In this document: piece by piece, positions 1 to 10,845 of the stretch
Numbering within the stretch: position 1 is the stretch's first letter
Layout: each line of letters begins with the position of its first letter
Origin: Mixia osmundae IAM 14324
Taxonomy: Eukaryota; Basidiomycota; Mixiomycetes; Mixiales; Mixiaceae
Assembly (NCBI RefSeq): GCF_000708205.1
Contig: NW_014575558.1
Location: 372,001-436,000, forward strand
Reading direction: 5' to 3'
Length of the DNA stretch: 64,000 nucleotides
Position numbers and translations under genes: made by a program
The notes under the pieces: generated by a model
Database searches by the model: none
Seen by the model: only the letters and a program-made list of their open reading frames with translations
Told to the model about the DNA's origin: nothing

Positions 1-818
1 ATGGCTGCAATTGGATATGATCCCCACACTGACCGTGTGTTGATTGAAGCCAGGCAGAGACGCAGACTAGAGCCGACTTTCATGGACTCTCTCGGCCAAG
101 GTAGACGGCGCATTGGCTCCACTCCGCGTCAACGACTGACGTATATGCAGCCCGGGCTTGCTGCATGCTGCATATCACGCAACGAGCGTTCGTCGCCGAC
201 ATTTCTTATTGACCCGTGGCTGACGATGTCTTCAGTTGGATTGGAGTCAATAACGGTGAGGATGATGGCCGATGGCCAAGTCGTGGCTAAGTCGCGGTGC
301 AGAGGATCACGAGTTTCCAGCACCGATGCTGCTCCGAGAGTGTGTGCCTGCACCAGGTGCCGAGCCAACGCCGAAATGCTTCTACAATTTCCAGAAAGCC
401 GGCATCCCCTTGTCGGACTATTGCGAGAACAGTCGTTGGAGTTATGCCGATCTCGAGTGGACTGCGTAAAATGTGATGCATATTTGCGATCTTGTAATGA
501 TGCAGGCTCACTGCTGCTCCATATTGATAACCCTGAGGTCATGCAAACCAGTCGATATCAACGGTGCTCCCCGTGCGACCCTCGCATTCTGCGCTGGGCT
601 GCTGGCCCACTGATGAAGGGCGAAACTTGCAGCTCGGGCTCGCATGTGCATCCTCGAGAGGTGCGCAGAAGCGATGTCCATCAGTCGAGCCCATTTGCCA
701 AGTACCTGGATCGTCGTTAGGTTGTGTTCAAACACCGGTGCCATGTCCTACTGTTGGTGAGCGAGAACCAGCTGTGGAGAAGTCAGTCGGCTGATGATGT
801 CATCCGACGGGACAAGGC
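1..818. other. Unresolved left edge of the window
   Basis: No gene can be assigned with confidence. The forward strand has a 239-codon frame open at the window edge up to 720, with no recognisable domain. The reverse strand has short frames, one including a beta-like stretch (IILTVIDSNPTED, about 220-260), that could be distal exons of the secreted cysteine-module gene that starts near 2.6 kb. Neither reading is strong enough to call. Confidence 0.3.
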
Positions 819-2597
819 TCACATTTGCTGGCGCATGGAGATCCTGCAGCACGCAGATACTGTGCCTCGATCAGATCGCTCTGACACCTTTATACTCGGC
901 TTACTGTTGAGAAACCATCGGTCGGAGAACCGTCGAAGTCTGTCGTCATAGCCCACTTCGATGATAACCCCACCGTCTTTGTACTCGACAATGCCGACAA
1001 GGGTTGTGTGATCGAACGCCGTCTGCTTGAAGTGTGAGTGGTGCGAAGTACAGGACCAACGTGAACGTGACAGACGAAGTCGATGGAGGGTTCCTCGCGA
1101 TCAGACCAACGTTCCACAGACATGACGACCGTCAATGGTTTCTTGGTGTCCCAATAGCCGACATCGTCACAGTACTTTTCTGTTATGTCAGATCGATGCG
1201 CAGATCTACCGGCCTGCGTACAAAAGACGGCTTGTCTGCACACCTCGTATCAAACGAGATCGGCGAAGCGTTAAGATTCCTACCCACATTTGATGAGTGC
1301 CTGTTTGATGAGTCGGGGTGTTGCTGTTGCCAGTGTTATACGGAACGTAAAGCTTGCAAGCAGACATATCGAGAGCAGCATCATTTCGCTTACATCAGTG
1401 TGTTGCGTGAAGAGTGACATGGCATAGCGACAAGGGTCGCGCGATTGCTGCAATATGGCTACAAATTATTGGCCTCCTCGCTGCACGGGCGGAGTTGTGC
1501 GGGAGATGATCGCCCAATGCCAAGTCCATTTCGGTGTGTCACATACGAGCTCTGCAGGCGGCTGGGGGAAAAGATTCTGTCGGGAACACGCTTTTGTACG
1601 TTTTGGCGACATCTCGCCATCCTTCAAGCAGTGTAGCATAAAGACGGGCACGGTGGGGTCTACCGTTTCTGCGCACAAGTGCCGCCTTGAGGAATGCCCA
1701 GATTTTGGGAACAGGGGCAGCTGACCTTCGTCATCGTTGATCTTGACCTGCATCTCGAGACGGCCATAGCAACAGTTGTTGAACTCGTCTCTGAGTCCTC
1801 GATGTCAACGTGCGATGGCCCCTTCGTGAGAGAGCAACGCACTGCAGTGGCTCGCTCTCGACCGCCAGATCGAAGCGCATGACAGGTTGCTTTCGATAGG
1901 ACGTCCACACTTTGACGAATTCGCGTGAATAGAGCTGGGAAACGTCAAGCAAGAAGTCTGGAATCATTCTTGCTCCGACGTACCACACGTTCATCGAAGC
2001 GGACAGCAATGCCGGAGGCATTTGTAATTATGATGTCTGCTTGAGCCCTTTCGTGTATATCCAGATCGAAGTCAAGCGAATAGGAAGGCGTGATGCGGCA
2101 TTTGACCTGCACCGGATATCAATCCATGCTAGGGCCGAGGCGTGATCGCAGCTCTTGCGACTCACGCGGAATACTAATTCCAGTCTGTACGTATTGACTG
2201 TGATGTGAAAGAACGGCGAAGGGTCGGGTTTTCGTATGTCCTGTGCAGCGGCACAAAGCATCAATGTCGACAAGGCCAAACTTCTCAAGCTTGGCACGAG
2301 CATTGCTTGTCGGCGTAATCCAGCAACTCTTGGAAACGCCGATGAGTTTCCAGGGACGGTCGCAAGGAGAGGATTTGCTCCTATTGCCACGTTCGTGAGA
2401 TAGAGTAGCTGACGGTCTGCAGACACGGAGAGGCACAGGCAAGGGGAACAGGAGCAGCCGCAAGTCCGTTGCCTCGCATTCATCCGAAATTCGTTCGAAC
2501 AAGTCACTTCAGGTTCCTCGAAAGCTTTGACGCCCTCTCCGTTGTTTGCGCCGAAGACGAACAAGACGAACAGCATGACGGCATTCTTGCGGGACAT
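819..2597 (-). CDS. Secreted cysteine-module protein, at least two modules
   Basis: I do not recognise a described family, but the gene carries the module repeated elsewhere in this window. It starts with a hydrophobic signal-like N-terminus (ATG at 2597, or the better-placed ATG at 2576). Next comes an E-V-T-C strand and a T-Y-R-L-E-L strand ending in Cys. The W-x-x-CC site appears as EFNNCCYGRLEM near 1750-1790. It is followed by a strand ending M-L-H-C, a further Cys, the turn P-Q-P and a second head strand ELVCDTP (about 1535-1555). A second CC site lies at 846-851 after a D-R-W segment. Introns such as CAG-GTGCGT (near 1845) and GAAG-GTCAGC (near 1728) restore frame exactly. The 3' end is uncertain; further exons may lie between 1 and 818. 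The start overlaps that of the divergent PEHE gene. Confidence 0.6.
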
Positions 2598-4871
2598 ACT
2601 GGCGCCGTTAGCAGGTGCTAGCTATCGCCAGCTTGTGCCCACAAGTCCGCCACGACAAGCGCCTGCCGAGGTTGCGCCACAGTCTGTCGAGCCAGTCGCG
2701 AGCAGCTACGAGTCAGACCATCTGATTTGGCCATCAGCAGACAGTCCTGCTGGGATCAGAGTCTCACAGCACGCGGGAAACGCTACTAGTCTAGCAGGAG
2801 CATCTTCAGCCAGGCTCAAGAGCTCGACTGGCGCGCCTCAAGAGCCTGCCAGCCCTGATAATCGCTTTGTCGTAGCGCAACCGAGCTCTGATAGCTCGCG
2901 AGCCGCTCCAGAACCCGTCAGCGAGGTCAAGAAGGGCAAAGCGCGCGCGATCGATGCTCCTGCGCCGGCAAGGGAGACGAGGTCTGTACAGAGACGAGTT
3001 CTGCCGGCGCGAAACCCAAGTTCGTCTTTGTTCGCGCCGCTGCAAGATGTGGTCTCAGATGCAGGAAAGCATATGCCGAGAGAGCAGGCATAGTCATACT
3101 GATGTCTCTATTGCCGCACAGGCCCTGCTCTGACAGCGGTGCCGCCAGAAACGCGCATTGCGCTGTGCCAGGCAAAAGATCTGACCCAGGACGTACTGCA
3201 GCAAATCGACGAGCGAATAGCGAGCACGTCGTCTACTGCTTGGTCTGGCGGAAGCTCTACTGCTTCTGCCTTACAAGCTGAAATCGAGACCCCACAAGTA
3301 CGCGAGCTGAAGGACTCTCATCTCATCATTGGCCGATTCCGACCCACAAAGGAAGACGAGCAACGCTACAAGGCAGGTTCTACTGAGTAGAGTGACTCGC
3401 CCTTCTGATTGTACATTTGTAGGACGAGATGTCAGACGAAACTTTTTTGCGCAGGCATAGGCAGCCCGAGCAGCTAGAGAAGAGGTCAAAGCGACTAGAA
3501 CGAGAATCTCTCATCTCGGAGCGACATCGCCTTCGACAAATGCTACAGCAGCTCAAGGCGGGCGAGAACCTATCGCAGCTTCTACCACTAGCTGCGCTAC
3601 GTCCTTCTGGTCCCGCTCAGGCCTCTGCGACAGTCTTGCCTCACAAATCGCTGTCGACGAAACAGCGGCAACTGCTAGAACAGAGCGAGACGGATAAGCT
3701 TCGCCTCGATAAGATTAGGCTAGCAGAACGGACACTAGAGCGATATGACCAGCTCCTCAACCCTCGTCAGGCAACACCTATCTTGCCATCCGTCGTGACC
3801 ATCAAGGAACTCCCGAATGGTAGATACATGCCGCTGCATAAGCCAAGTCAGCCAAAGGCCAGCAAGATAGCGAATCCTGTCAGCATTGCCAGCGAAAGTG
3901 AAGTCTACTCAATGTCGTCAAGACCCGCAAAAGCAGGGGAGCAGAAAGTGATCGGACGATCGCCGATGCCAGCGAAACAGAAGAACGGAGCTGCGAGTCG
4001 CAATACAGCGCCCACTCGTCAGCCTGTATGGACAGCTACCAAGCTCGCGGAACCGCGGCAAAGGCGACAAAACCGCGTTACATTGACAGATGGGAAGGTC
4101 GATCTCAAAGCTGCATCCGGTCGAGATGTACTGCAGGCATCTCGTGCTCCCAAGGCCGAAAATGCTTCATCACCAGCTTACTATGGCAAGATCGACCCAG
4201 ACTCGGCTACTCCAGATGGCACGCCGCCGCCTTCGCCTGACAAAGTTGCGAATGCTGTAGGGGCACTCCTTTCGCCTTCGCCAATTCATCCTACGTCGAA
4301 GCGAGTGCGCGAACGCATCATGCGACTTTCACCTATCGCTGCCGCCCCCGCACCTGTGATCCAAGCACTGCCCTCGCAAGCAGCCGTTACGAGACATATC
4401 CGGCAAAATGAAGAGACTGCATCCGCTGCTTTGCTAGCTCTATCCCCTAACACGCAGACCGCAAACTTCTCCAGTCGGAGGAAAGTCAAGCGTGAAGGAT
4501 CTGCAGAGCTGTCCCAACCGAAGCAAGTGAAAAAGCGCAAGCGGCTATCGCCTTACCGACCGGACGAGGACTTGCCGTCGGATGACCACTCCCATGCATT
4601 GAGCACTCCGGCCAGGAGATCAGTCACTGACTCGCCAGAATCCGGCATACTGCCCTTATCGAGGAGTCCCAGCCTACACTCGCCCGAGTCGATATCACTC
4701 ATTCAGTCGATGCGCATACCGAGGAAGCGGAAGGACAGCTTTGGCTCCGCGACGGAAGAGCCAGCAAAAAAGAAGAGAGACAGTGTGAAGCCTGCCCGGC
4801 CGAGAGCAAGCACACCACGCCAGTCTGCAACGCTTGCTGCAAAAAGATTGGCAGAGATGAGCAGTCCATGA
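2575..4871 (+). CDS. PEHE-domain-like nuclear protein
   Basis: A basic, largely disordered protein of about 700 residues in three or more exons. The best-conserved part spans the 3373-3422 intron: RYK joined to DEMSDETFLRRHR, followed by a charged helix rich in E, K and R. This matches the PEHE-domain signature (SD-x-x-F/Y-L-x-RH-R) of MSL1/KANSL1-type subunits of histone acetyltransferase complexes, so a chromatin role is likely (family knowledge). The rest is low-complexity S/P/K/R with several KR-rich nuclear-localisation-like clusters (for example near 4520-4545 and 4760-4780). The 3373-3422 intron uses a GC donor (AAG/GCAGGT). The first intron (about 3020-3121) has an uncertain donor. 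The gene converges on QCR2 with 38 bp between stop codons. PEHE is my best guess; another chromatin-scaffold family is possible. Confidence 0.6.
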
Positions 4872-4909
4872 GAAATCTTGTAACCGAGCCAATGCAAGGA
4901 GCGCTAGCG

Positions 4910-6484
4910 CTACAGAGAGAGCTCGTCCACAAAGGGTAGTTCGTGAGTGTTGCCGTAAGCTACTGCGCTTGGCTTGCTCTTGAGCGCTGCCGTTGCGGCC
5001 TGAACAGTACAGAAGGTCAGCTGGGCGGGGCAAAGGAGGATTCGTGCTCACCTTTTGCACTTGACTGGCAGTAACCTTGTCAAGAGCTGCAAAGGTCTGT
5101 TCTAGTGAGCTGGCAGAGCCGTTTGCCTGGATCTACATGACGGTGTGCCTGTCAGTCACCGCCGAGCAGAACATGTGTGGAAGACGTACCTGCGAGGCAA
5201 CGATTTCCAGGCGGGATATCCGTGATTCTAATGCGAGAGCGGCATGGAACTTGGCCTTTGCGACGGCCCTCTTGAGGTCCTCAGCTTTGACGGACTTGCT
5301 TGCGTCTTTGAGTGCGTCGATTGCCTTTTGCGCCAGACCGCGCACTTGATCGGTCGGAGCAGAGACTGCGAATCCGAAGAGACCGTTGTCGGAATATTGC
5401 AAGTTGAAAGCCTTTACGCCGGCGCCATGGCCAAGAGTGGGCGTGCTCGCGGCAAGGACAGAGGAAGCACTGGCGAGAGGGGTGATGCCGTTGGTCCACT
5501 TGAGAGCAGAGTCGCCCCCCAGCAAGTGCTGCAGGACTTGCCATTCCGGTGAGCTCAGTGAGCCGCCTTGGAATCCAACGAGCAGGAGATCTTGTTCCGA
5601 GTGCGTCTGAGGTACGCGCGATTCGCCGCCAAAGTAGGCCGAGCCACCTGCCGACTTGATGTCGCTCGATGCTGAGGGCGGAGCTGCACTGGTCGGCGCA
5701 AAGGACTCGGAGACGAGCTGCTCGAATGAGCCGTCCACGCCGGCAGCGACGATAGCAATCTCTGCCGGATTGGAGAGATGCTTGCGAGCGTACGCGACGG
5801 CGTCGATGTGATCGACTGGCGTGTTGGGCGACGCGAAGAGGGAGTTGCCGAGTCCTTTCCGGAAAGCGAGCTGGTGGAGATTGTCAAAGCCGAAGACGAG
5901 CGGATCTGCGACTGCCTGGGCATACTCTGCCGCGATCTGGGGGACGACATTCTCAATGTATTCGAATGCCTGGAAAGTGCTTGCGGTGATGACATCGCCC
6001 AGCAATTCTGTGAAGTAGGCTCTGCAGCGGACACGCGAGGAGATGAGCTCGGGCGGAGCTTGACCAACAAGAGGGGAGCCACTCACTCGTCACCCTTGAG
6101 GAACTCGGCAGTGAGGAAGAGGGAGTCCCGGTTCAGACTGGCGGTGAGCACGCCGCCGTAGAGCTCAGTCTCCCTGACAATCCTGAGAGCTGATCGTTTG
6201 GTGGTGTTCTTGAAGACCATGTTCTTGAAGACATGCGCGATGCCCGGCTCGCTCTCGTACCTCGACCCTGCCTTGATGGCCACAGTGATGGATCCAGTCG
6301 AAGGCGCGACGCCCGTGTCGCCCAGTCTTGCGACCTTGTAGCCCTCAACGGTACTCAGGCTGATATCATCTTTGCCCGCTGACGTAGCCAGTGGACGTCT
6401 GCTCGTCGCCCATGCCCGGCCTCGAGCTGCACCTGCAAGCCCAGACAGGCTCGACCTTTGCGCGAGCACGGAGGATCGCTGCAT
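4910..6484 (-). CDS. QCR2: Ubiquinol-cytochrome c reductase core protein 2
   Basis: Core protein 2 of mitochondrial respiratory complex III, a non-catalytic relative of the processing peptidases (M16 fold). The N-terminus from the ATG at 6484 is an Arg/Ser/Ala presequence with no acidic residues in its first 30 positions. The first M16 domain reads G-S-R-Y-E at the position of the metal motif but lacks HxxEH, as expected for QCR2. Four exons close in phase: 6484-6087, 6021 onward (intron 6086-6022), then two short exons ending VDELSL. All introns are GT-AG. Length is about 460 residues, normal for the family. It is divergent from the cysteine-module gene at 6738, with a 253-bp gap. Confidence 0.93.
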
Positions 6485-6737
6485 GCTTTGCCAGACAGCT
6501 CGCACGCTCGGCCCAATCCTGTCGCTTCGCTTTGGCTATGGGACGTGGCGTCTCTGTGGCATTTACTACCGCTGTCTGCTCGGGCAAACGCATATCTGTT
6601 GACGCTCTGCCTAGGGAAGTCTGGCGCGACGCGACGTTCCTGCTGGTATCGAGGACCCCTCATGATGAAGAAGCAGCAGCCCCTCTACCATCTTCCACAC
6701 ATACAAAACTCTGCAGCGCGCTTGTATAGATCCACTG

Positions 6738-8326
6738 ATGCTCTTGCTCTGCTTCCTCATCCTCGCCAAGTTGCTCTCGGCTGCCGCCGCCGATGATCCT
6801 GCTCCAGAATTCAATCTCCGACAGAGTTTCCTAGTTCTCAGTCGGTCCTCTCTCGCAATGAGCTGACGATCTCCTCGCTCAACCGTACCTCTCACAGTCT
6901 GGTATGAAGCAAGTCTCGCCAATCGACACGCTCTCGTACGCTGAATATATGCCCCTCCCTACAGGCCACATGCCAAGCAAGCACCACAAACGACCCAATC
7001 AGCTTCGAACGCTCGAGCGCCAATCCGTACATCATCAAATTTGGGATGGGCGCTACGCACGATGAATACAGCGGCAAGCACAGATGGACACCGCTCGAAG
7101 TGGCAAGCTTCCCACCTGGGCAAAGCTGTCGACTTATTGCTGTTCCCAGATTGGCCGCCTGCCCTTCGAGGGCCACGTGTACTTTGGCGATGATGGCTTC
7201 AGAGGGACGGACATGCACGTCTCCATCGTCCTGGAGGACTTTGCAGGCGTATCACCCGAGCTTCAAGCATGGTCACGCTGTTGCTTGCCTCTGTTGAACT
7301 TGTCGCTCTTCGTCAACGCAGATGAGACGACAGTGTCGACCCTCGGTAGTATCCCACCCGACCTCCGCCTGAGATGCAAACCGGATCCATGGGTGCGCTC
7401 CTCAGCGCCGTGCGATCTCAAAGCCATTGGCAATCCGAAACGCATGTCACAGTAGATGAGCTTACGACGAGGCTGAGTCGCTAGACAGAGTCCACGGAGT
7501 GCAACCGGAACGTCAGAGTGGCAATCGCTCCCTTTGTGCAACCCATCAACTCGAGGAAACACTACGTCTATGACGTTTTCGCCACTGTCCGTCGAACCGT
7601 CCTACAAGGCACTTCGAGATCTCATGTGCAGCGCAGGCAAGTTGTCAAGCGAGCAAGAGCAGATTCATCCAGCGTGTGATTGCGAGCTGTCCCGAAGAGC
7701 ATCAGTTGCCCATACGAATGGGATTCTACGCATATCCACCCACGGAAGAAAGGACTCGCTGGTCCATCGAATCTGTGAGCCTTGCAAAGTTCGCTTGCCA
7801 TGCCAGTCTTGAGACTCTGCCCCAAGTCGGGCGTCTTCACGGATTACGAGATACGCGAGCTCAGCAGTGATGAAAAGGGCTCAGAGTTACGCATCACCGG
7901 ACTGCCTCTTGCCTTTCAGCGCGAGAACCCCCAGTACGAGGCATGGGAACAATGGCAAGTCTTACTCGGCTTTGAGTTTACATTGATGCAGAGCTAAGAT
8001 CAGTTCATAGCTGTACGGCTACCGCCACGGCCGTCATCGACATCGTTGGCGCAACGGTGCGTAGAACACATTTCACCCGGCGAATTGCGCTGGAGCGTCG
8101 AGCAGGGCGACTTGACAATCGGTGAGGCTCGTGTGATCGTCGATTGTCCGGGAGACGACGACGAGGCTCACGACGAGCGCTGCACGCCCGACATATGGAG
8201 TCTCATCCAGCCCAGAGGTACGTCTCGTTGAATAAAGCGTAGCGGAATTGATCGCGAGCTACAGCTGCGACTTACTGCACGAATGTCCACATGTCCATGA
8301 GACCGGCACAAGCGAGCGCAGAATGA
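6738..8326 (+). CDS. Secreted two-module cysteine protein, fully traced
   Basis: This is the best-resolved member of the unrecognised family: ten exons that sum to 1089 nt, encoding 362 residues. The signal peptide starts MLLLCFLILAKLLSAAA. Module 1 has F-L-V-L-I-W-Y-E-A-T-C, an AW-S-R-CC-L-P site, V-x-T-L-G, L-R-L-R-C, a later Cys and I-G-N-P-K. Module 2 has T-E-C, H-Y-V-Y-D-V-F, W-E-Q-CC, V-I-V-D-C, a Cys and Q-P-R, then a short tail A-T-Y-C. Exons: 6738-6840, 6898-6908, 6965-7099, 7150-7441, 7489-7586, 7673-7774, 7827-7954, 8011-8056, 8106-8217, 8265-8326. Introns 6909-6964, 7442-7488 and 7955-8010 begin with GC. Exon 2 is only 11 nt. Function is unknown; secretion is inferred from the signal peptide and paired cysteines. 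Confidence 0.75.
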
Positions 8327-8715
8327 TCTCGCTCCAGTCGTGATTCGAGGCGAGCTCGAGCGCTTTGCACTTTTCGAGCATGGTATGTCGCTTGGTTGAT
8401 GCAAATGTGGGGTGTCGATGCCAAACCGACGAATCTGTCGAAGTAAGTCTAGCCAAGTTCGTAGAATCCGCTATGGTGGTCATGCACGTGCATGTGAACG
8501 AGGCGGATCGACTGCATGAACTGATTGTGATTGATCTGAGGCTGAACAACTGGTCCCAACGTTCGCGCGCGTTCGCGTTAAGGACGTCCAAGCAGATTCT
8601 ACCGAGCCAGTCTGACGTTCGTTGAGTCCCTATGACGCCAATGCGACGACAACAGCACACTGACTGAGATCGGATCATACCGAGCAAGGGCCGTGCATCG
8701 CTCTCTGCGTGCAAG
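8327..8715. other. Intergenic region before the palmitoyltransferase gene
   Basis: About 390 bp between a cysteine-module gene and the DHHC gene on the same strand. Only short overlapping frames without homology are visible. It presumably holds the terminator of one gene and the promoter of the next; I see no clear element. Confidence 0.4.
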
Positions 8716-10778
8716 ATGGCCCAGTCAGAGGCAAGCCAGCTCAGACTAGCGGACCGACCAACTCGAGTGGTCAGGAGAGTGTCTGACGATCCTTTCTCAG
8801 CCAGTCGTGCTACACAACCTGAAGGGCATGAGCCCGCTCAAACACTGTCGCCTGTCTCCGCCGAGTCAACGTCAGACAGACCGGACATCAGCCGAAGTAA
8901 CAGCGCTTTGTCGATCACTCGCAGGTTGTACGGCTTGCCTGATCCAGACGAGCCCAAGACGACGTCCTCTCGACCGATCAGTCCCATCCAAGCAGAGCCG
9001 GCAGTGGCATGTGAGCTTCCACGGGTGAGGCACAGCTCTGAGCAAGACTGAATGAAACACATTACAGTGCCACCGCCAATCAGCTCAAGGACCAAAGGCG
9101 TGCTTGCCAGACTCGGTTCAGGTCGATCTGCACGCCATACTTCTGGCGTACCTTCTACCGTCTTCCAATACGCTCGCAAACCTGTGGCCGAACAGGGCAA
9201 GGATTTGCCATTGGGCACGGGACAAGCTGTGCCTACTGACCTGACACCGATACCCGCCTCGGTTCCGCCCTCTGCAATCAGCCTATCCTCGAGCCTTGCC
9301 CGTCCCGTCATCTACGATACCCCGAGAGCTTCCGACAGAACGTATCAGATTGCAATTGACGAAGCTCTGACGCTGCCGGACGCGAAACCTGCCTCGCCCA
9401 TTGCTTCCATCGCGCTTGCTAGCGATGATGATCATCGTCAAGCGATTGCACCTGGTAGCTCAGAGCATGGTCTTGCGCGATCTCTTGCCAGCTGGCCAGA
9501 CGAGCTGCCCCAGGCGACCGCTCACACCGACGCAACCGGCGCAAAGCGTTACAGCTTTAGCGAACCTCCACGTGCGAACAAGGCAAAGTCGTGGCTGCCG
9601 GCCTTGAGGCGGACTAGGGATTCGGATGACATTGAGAAGCAAACCTCTCGCGGACCTCGTTTACGCAATGCTCACTTGCATCAGGGCAACAATCTCTTCT
9701 TCTGTGGCGGAAGGCTCATGACGTCCGACGATTCGCCCTGGGCTTTCCTAGGCGCTATTGCGGTCGTCATCATCTTGCCTGCTCTCTTCTTGATTTTCGA
9801 AGCGTCTTGGCTCTGGAATGACTATGGCGTCTGGCCAGGCAGCTTCCCTTCGGGCGGCGGCAAAGCTGCGCTCATATTGTACGCCTATCTCGTCCTCATG
9901 GCATGGGCGAGCATGGCAAGAGCGGCCTTCAGCGATCCTGGCATCATCCTGCGTAATCTCAACGAACCAGAGGTCACTCGAATAGCAACGGAGCCTGGTT
10001 CGAAAGATGACATTGGCGGCGGCTTTGCCGAACGGCCCATACCGCGATGGTTGCAAGTCAAAGACAGCCAAGTCATGTCAAAATGTGATTCCTCCGTCGA
10101 CATAGCCCTCAGTCATACTGATTCCGGCGAGCAGGGTGCGAGACATGCGGTACATATCGACCACCTAGAACGTCTCATTGCCGTCTATGTGGCAATTGCT
10201 GCGAGCGAACAGATCATCATGTAGGCCGATTTTATTGCCTCCATACCCGATCGCTGACTGCCTGTTGCAGTGCACATTCCTCAATAACTGCATAGGCTAT
10301 CGCAATTACATGCCCTTCATGGCATTCCTCTGCACCGCCGTGCTCGCCTCGCTCTGGATGTTCGCGTTCTCCGTCACACATCTCTGGCAGCTCCACCGCG
10401 AGCAAGTGGCCATTGCAAGCAACAGCAACTTCTTGTCGACTTGGCAAGCCATCGGCACTTTCATCGTCACCATCTGGTCGTTTGGTTTTGCGGTGCCCAT
10501 CACGCTGCTTTTCTTGTACCATCTCCGCCTCATCTGGCTCGGCCGAACGACGATCGAGATGGTCAGTCCAGCCGGTTTCGCTCGCGAAGCATGACTGACA
10601 GCGGATTTTTTGACAGCTAAGGCGTCAGGATACCGATCCGTTCAGAGCGGGTTCCCGCCTTGATAACTTCGTACATGCCCTCTTCCGGCCCATGACGCTG
10701 CCCTCGGCCCTCGCTGCTCATCGCCCTGCTCAGACGGACCCGCGAGCAGATAATCCCGCATTCAAGCAGAGTCAGTAG
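8716..10778 (+). CDS. ERF2: DHHC palmitoyltransferase, ERF2-like
   Basis: S-acyltransferase that palmitoylates membrane proteins; ERF2 enzymes act on Ras at the ER/Golgi (family knowledge). Five exons close in phase: 8716-9010, 9068-10084, 10135-10220, 10271-10561, 10617-10778, all with GT-AG introns of 50-57 nt. The cysteine-rich domain runs [12 protein letters not shown], then HC-R-L-C-G-N-C, and ends with T-DHHC-T-F-L-N-N-C. The last motif is split by the 10221-10270 intron just before the catalytic Cys. Two membrane hairpins flank it (about 9750-9930 and 10310-10560). The [12 protein letters not shown] form is ERF2-like; most other DHHC enzymes have Pro after the Cys. The first 230 residues are disordered and Ser/Pro-rich. 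Confidence 0.9.
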
Positions 10779-10845
10779 CCAAATTGTAATCTGTGTGTTG
10801 TCAACTTTTTTTGCAAGGGTTTAAGCGGTAGTAACAACAGTGGCT

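Noticed and set aside
1-720. The 239-codon forward frame at the left edge as a gene
   Set aside because: It has no domain and no coherent composition, and it begins at the window edge. Reverse-strand module exons may overlap it.
6909-6964. A 29-nt GT-AG intron starting at CTC/GTACGC
   Set aside because: It would be unusually short and would leave six extra residues before the conserved Cys. The GC donor at 6909 gives a normal 56-nt intron and the family spacing Y-E-A-T-C.
6738-8231. Two separate genes, one ending at 7455 and one starting near 7535
   Set aside because: The second half has no signal peptide, and the GC-AG intron 7442-7488 joins both halves in one frame. The same two-module order occurs in other genes (20224-21684, 41428-42863, 45448-47009).
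10221-10275. A degenerate DHHC motif because Thr follows the catalytic Cys
   Set aside because: ERF2-type enzymes vary at that position and keep L-N-N-C-I-G, as here; the enzyme looks intact.
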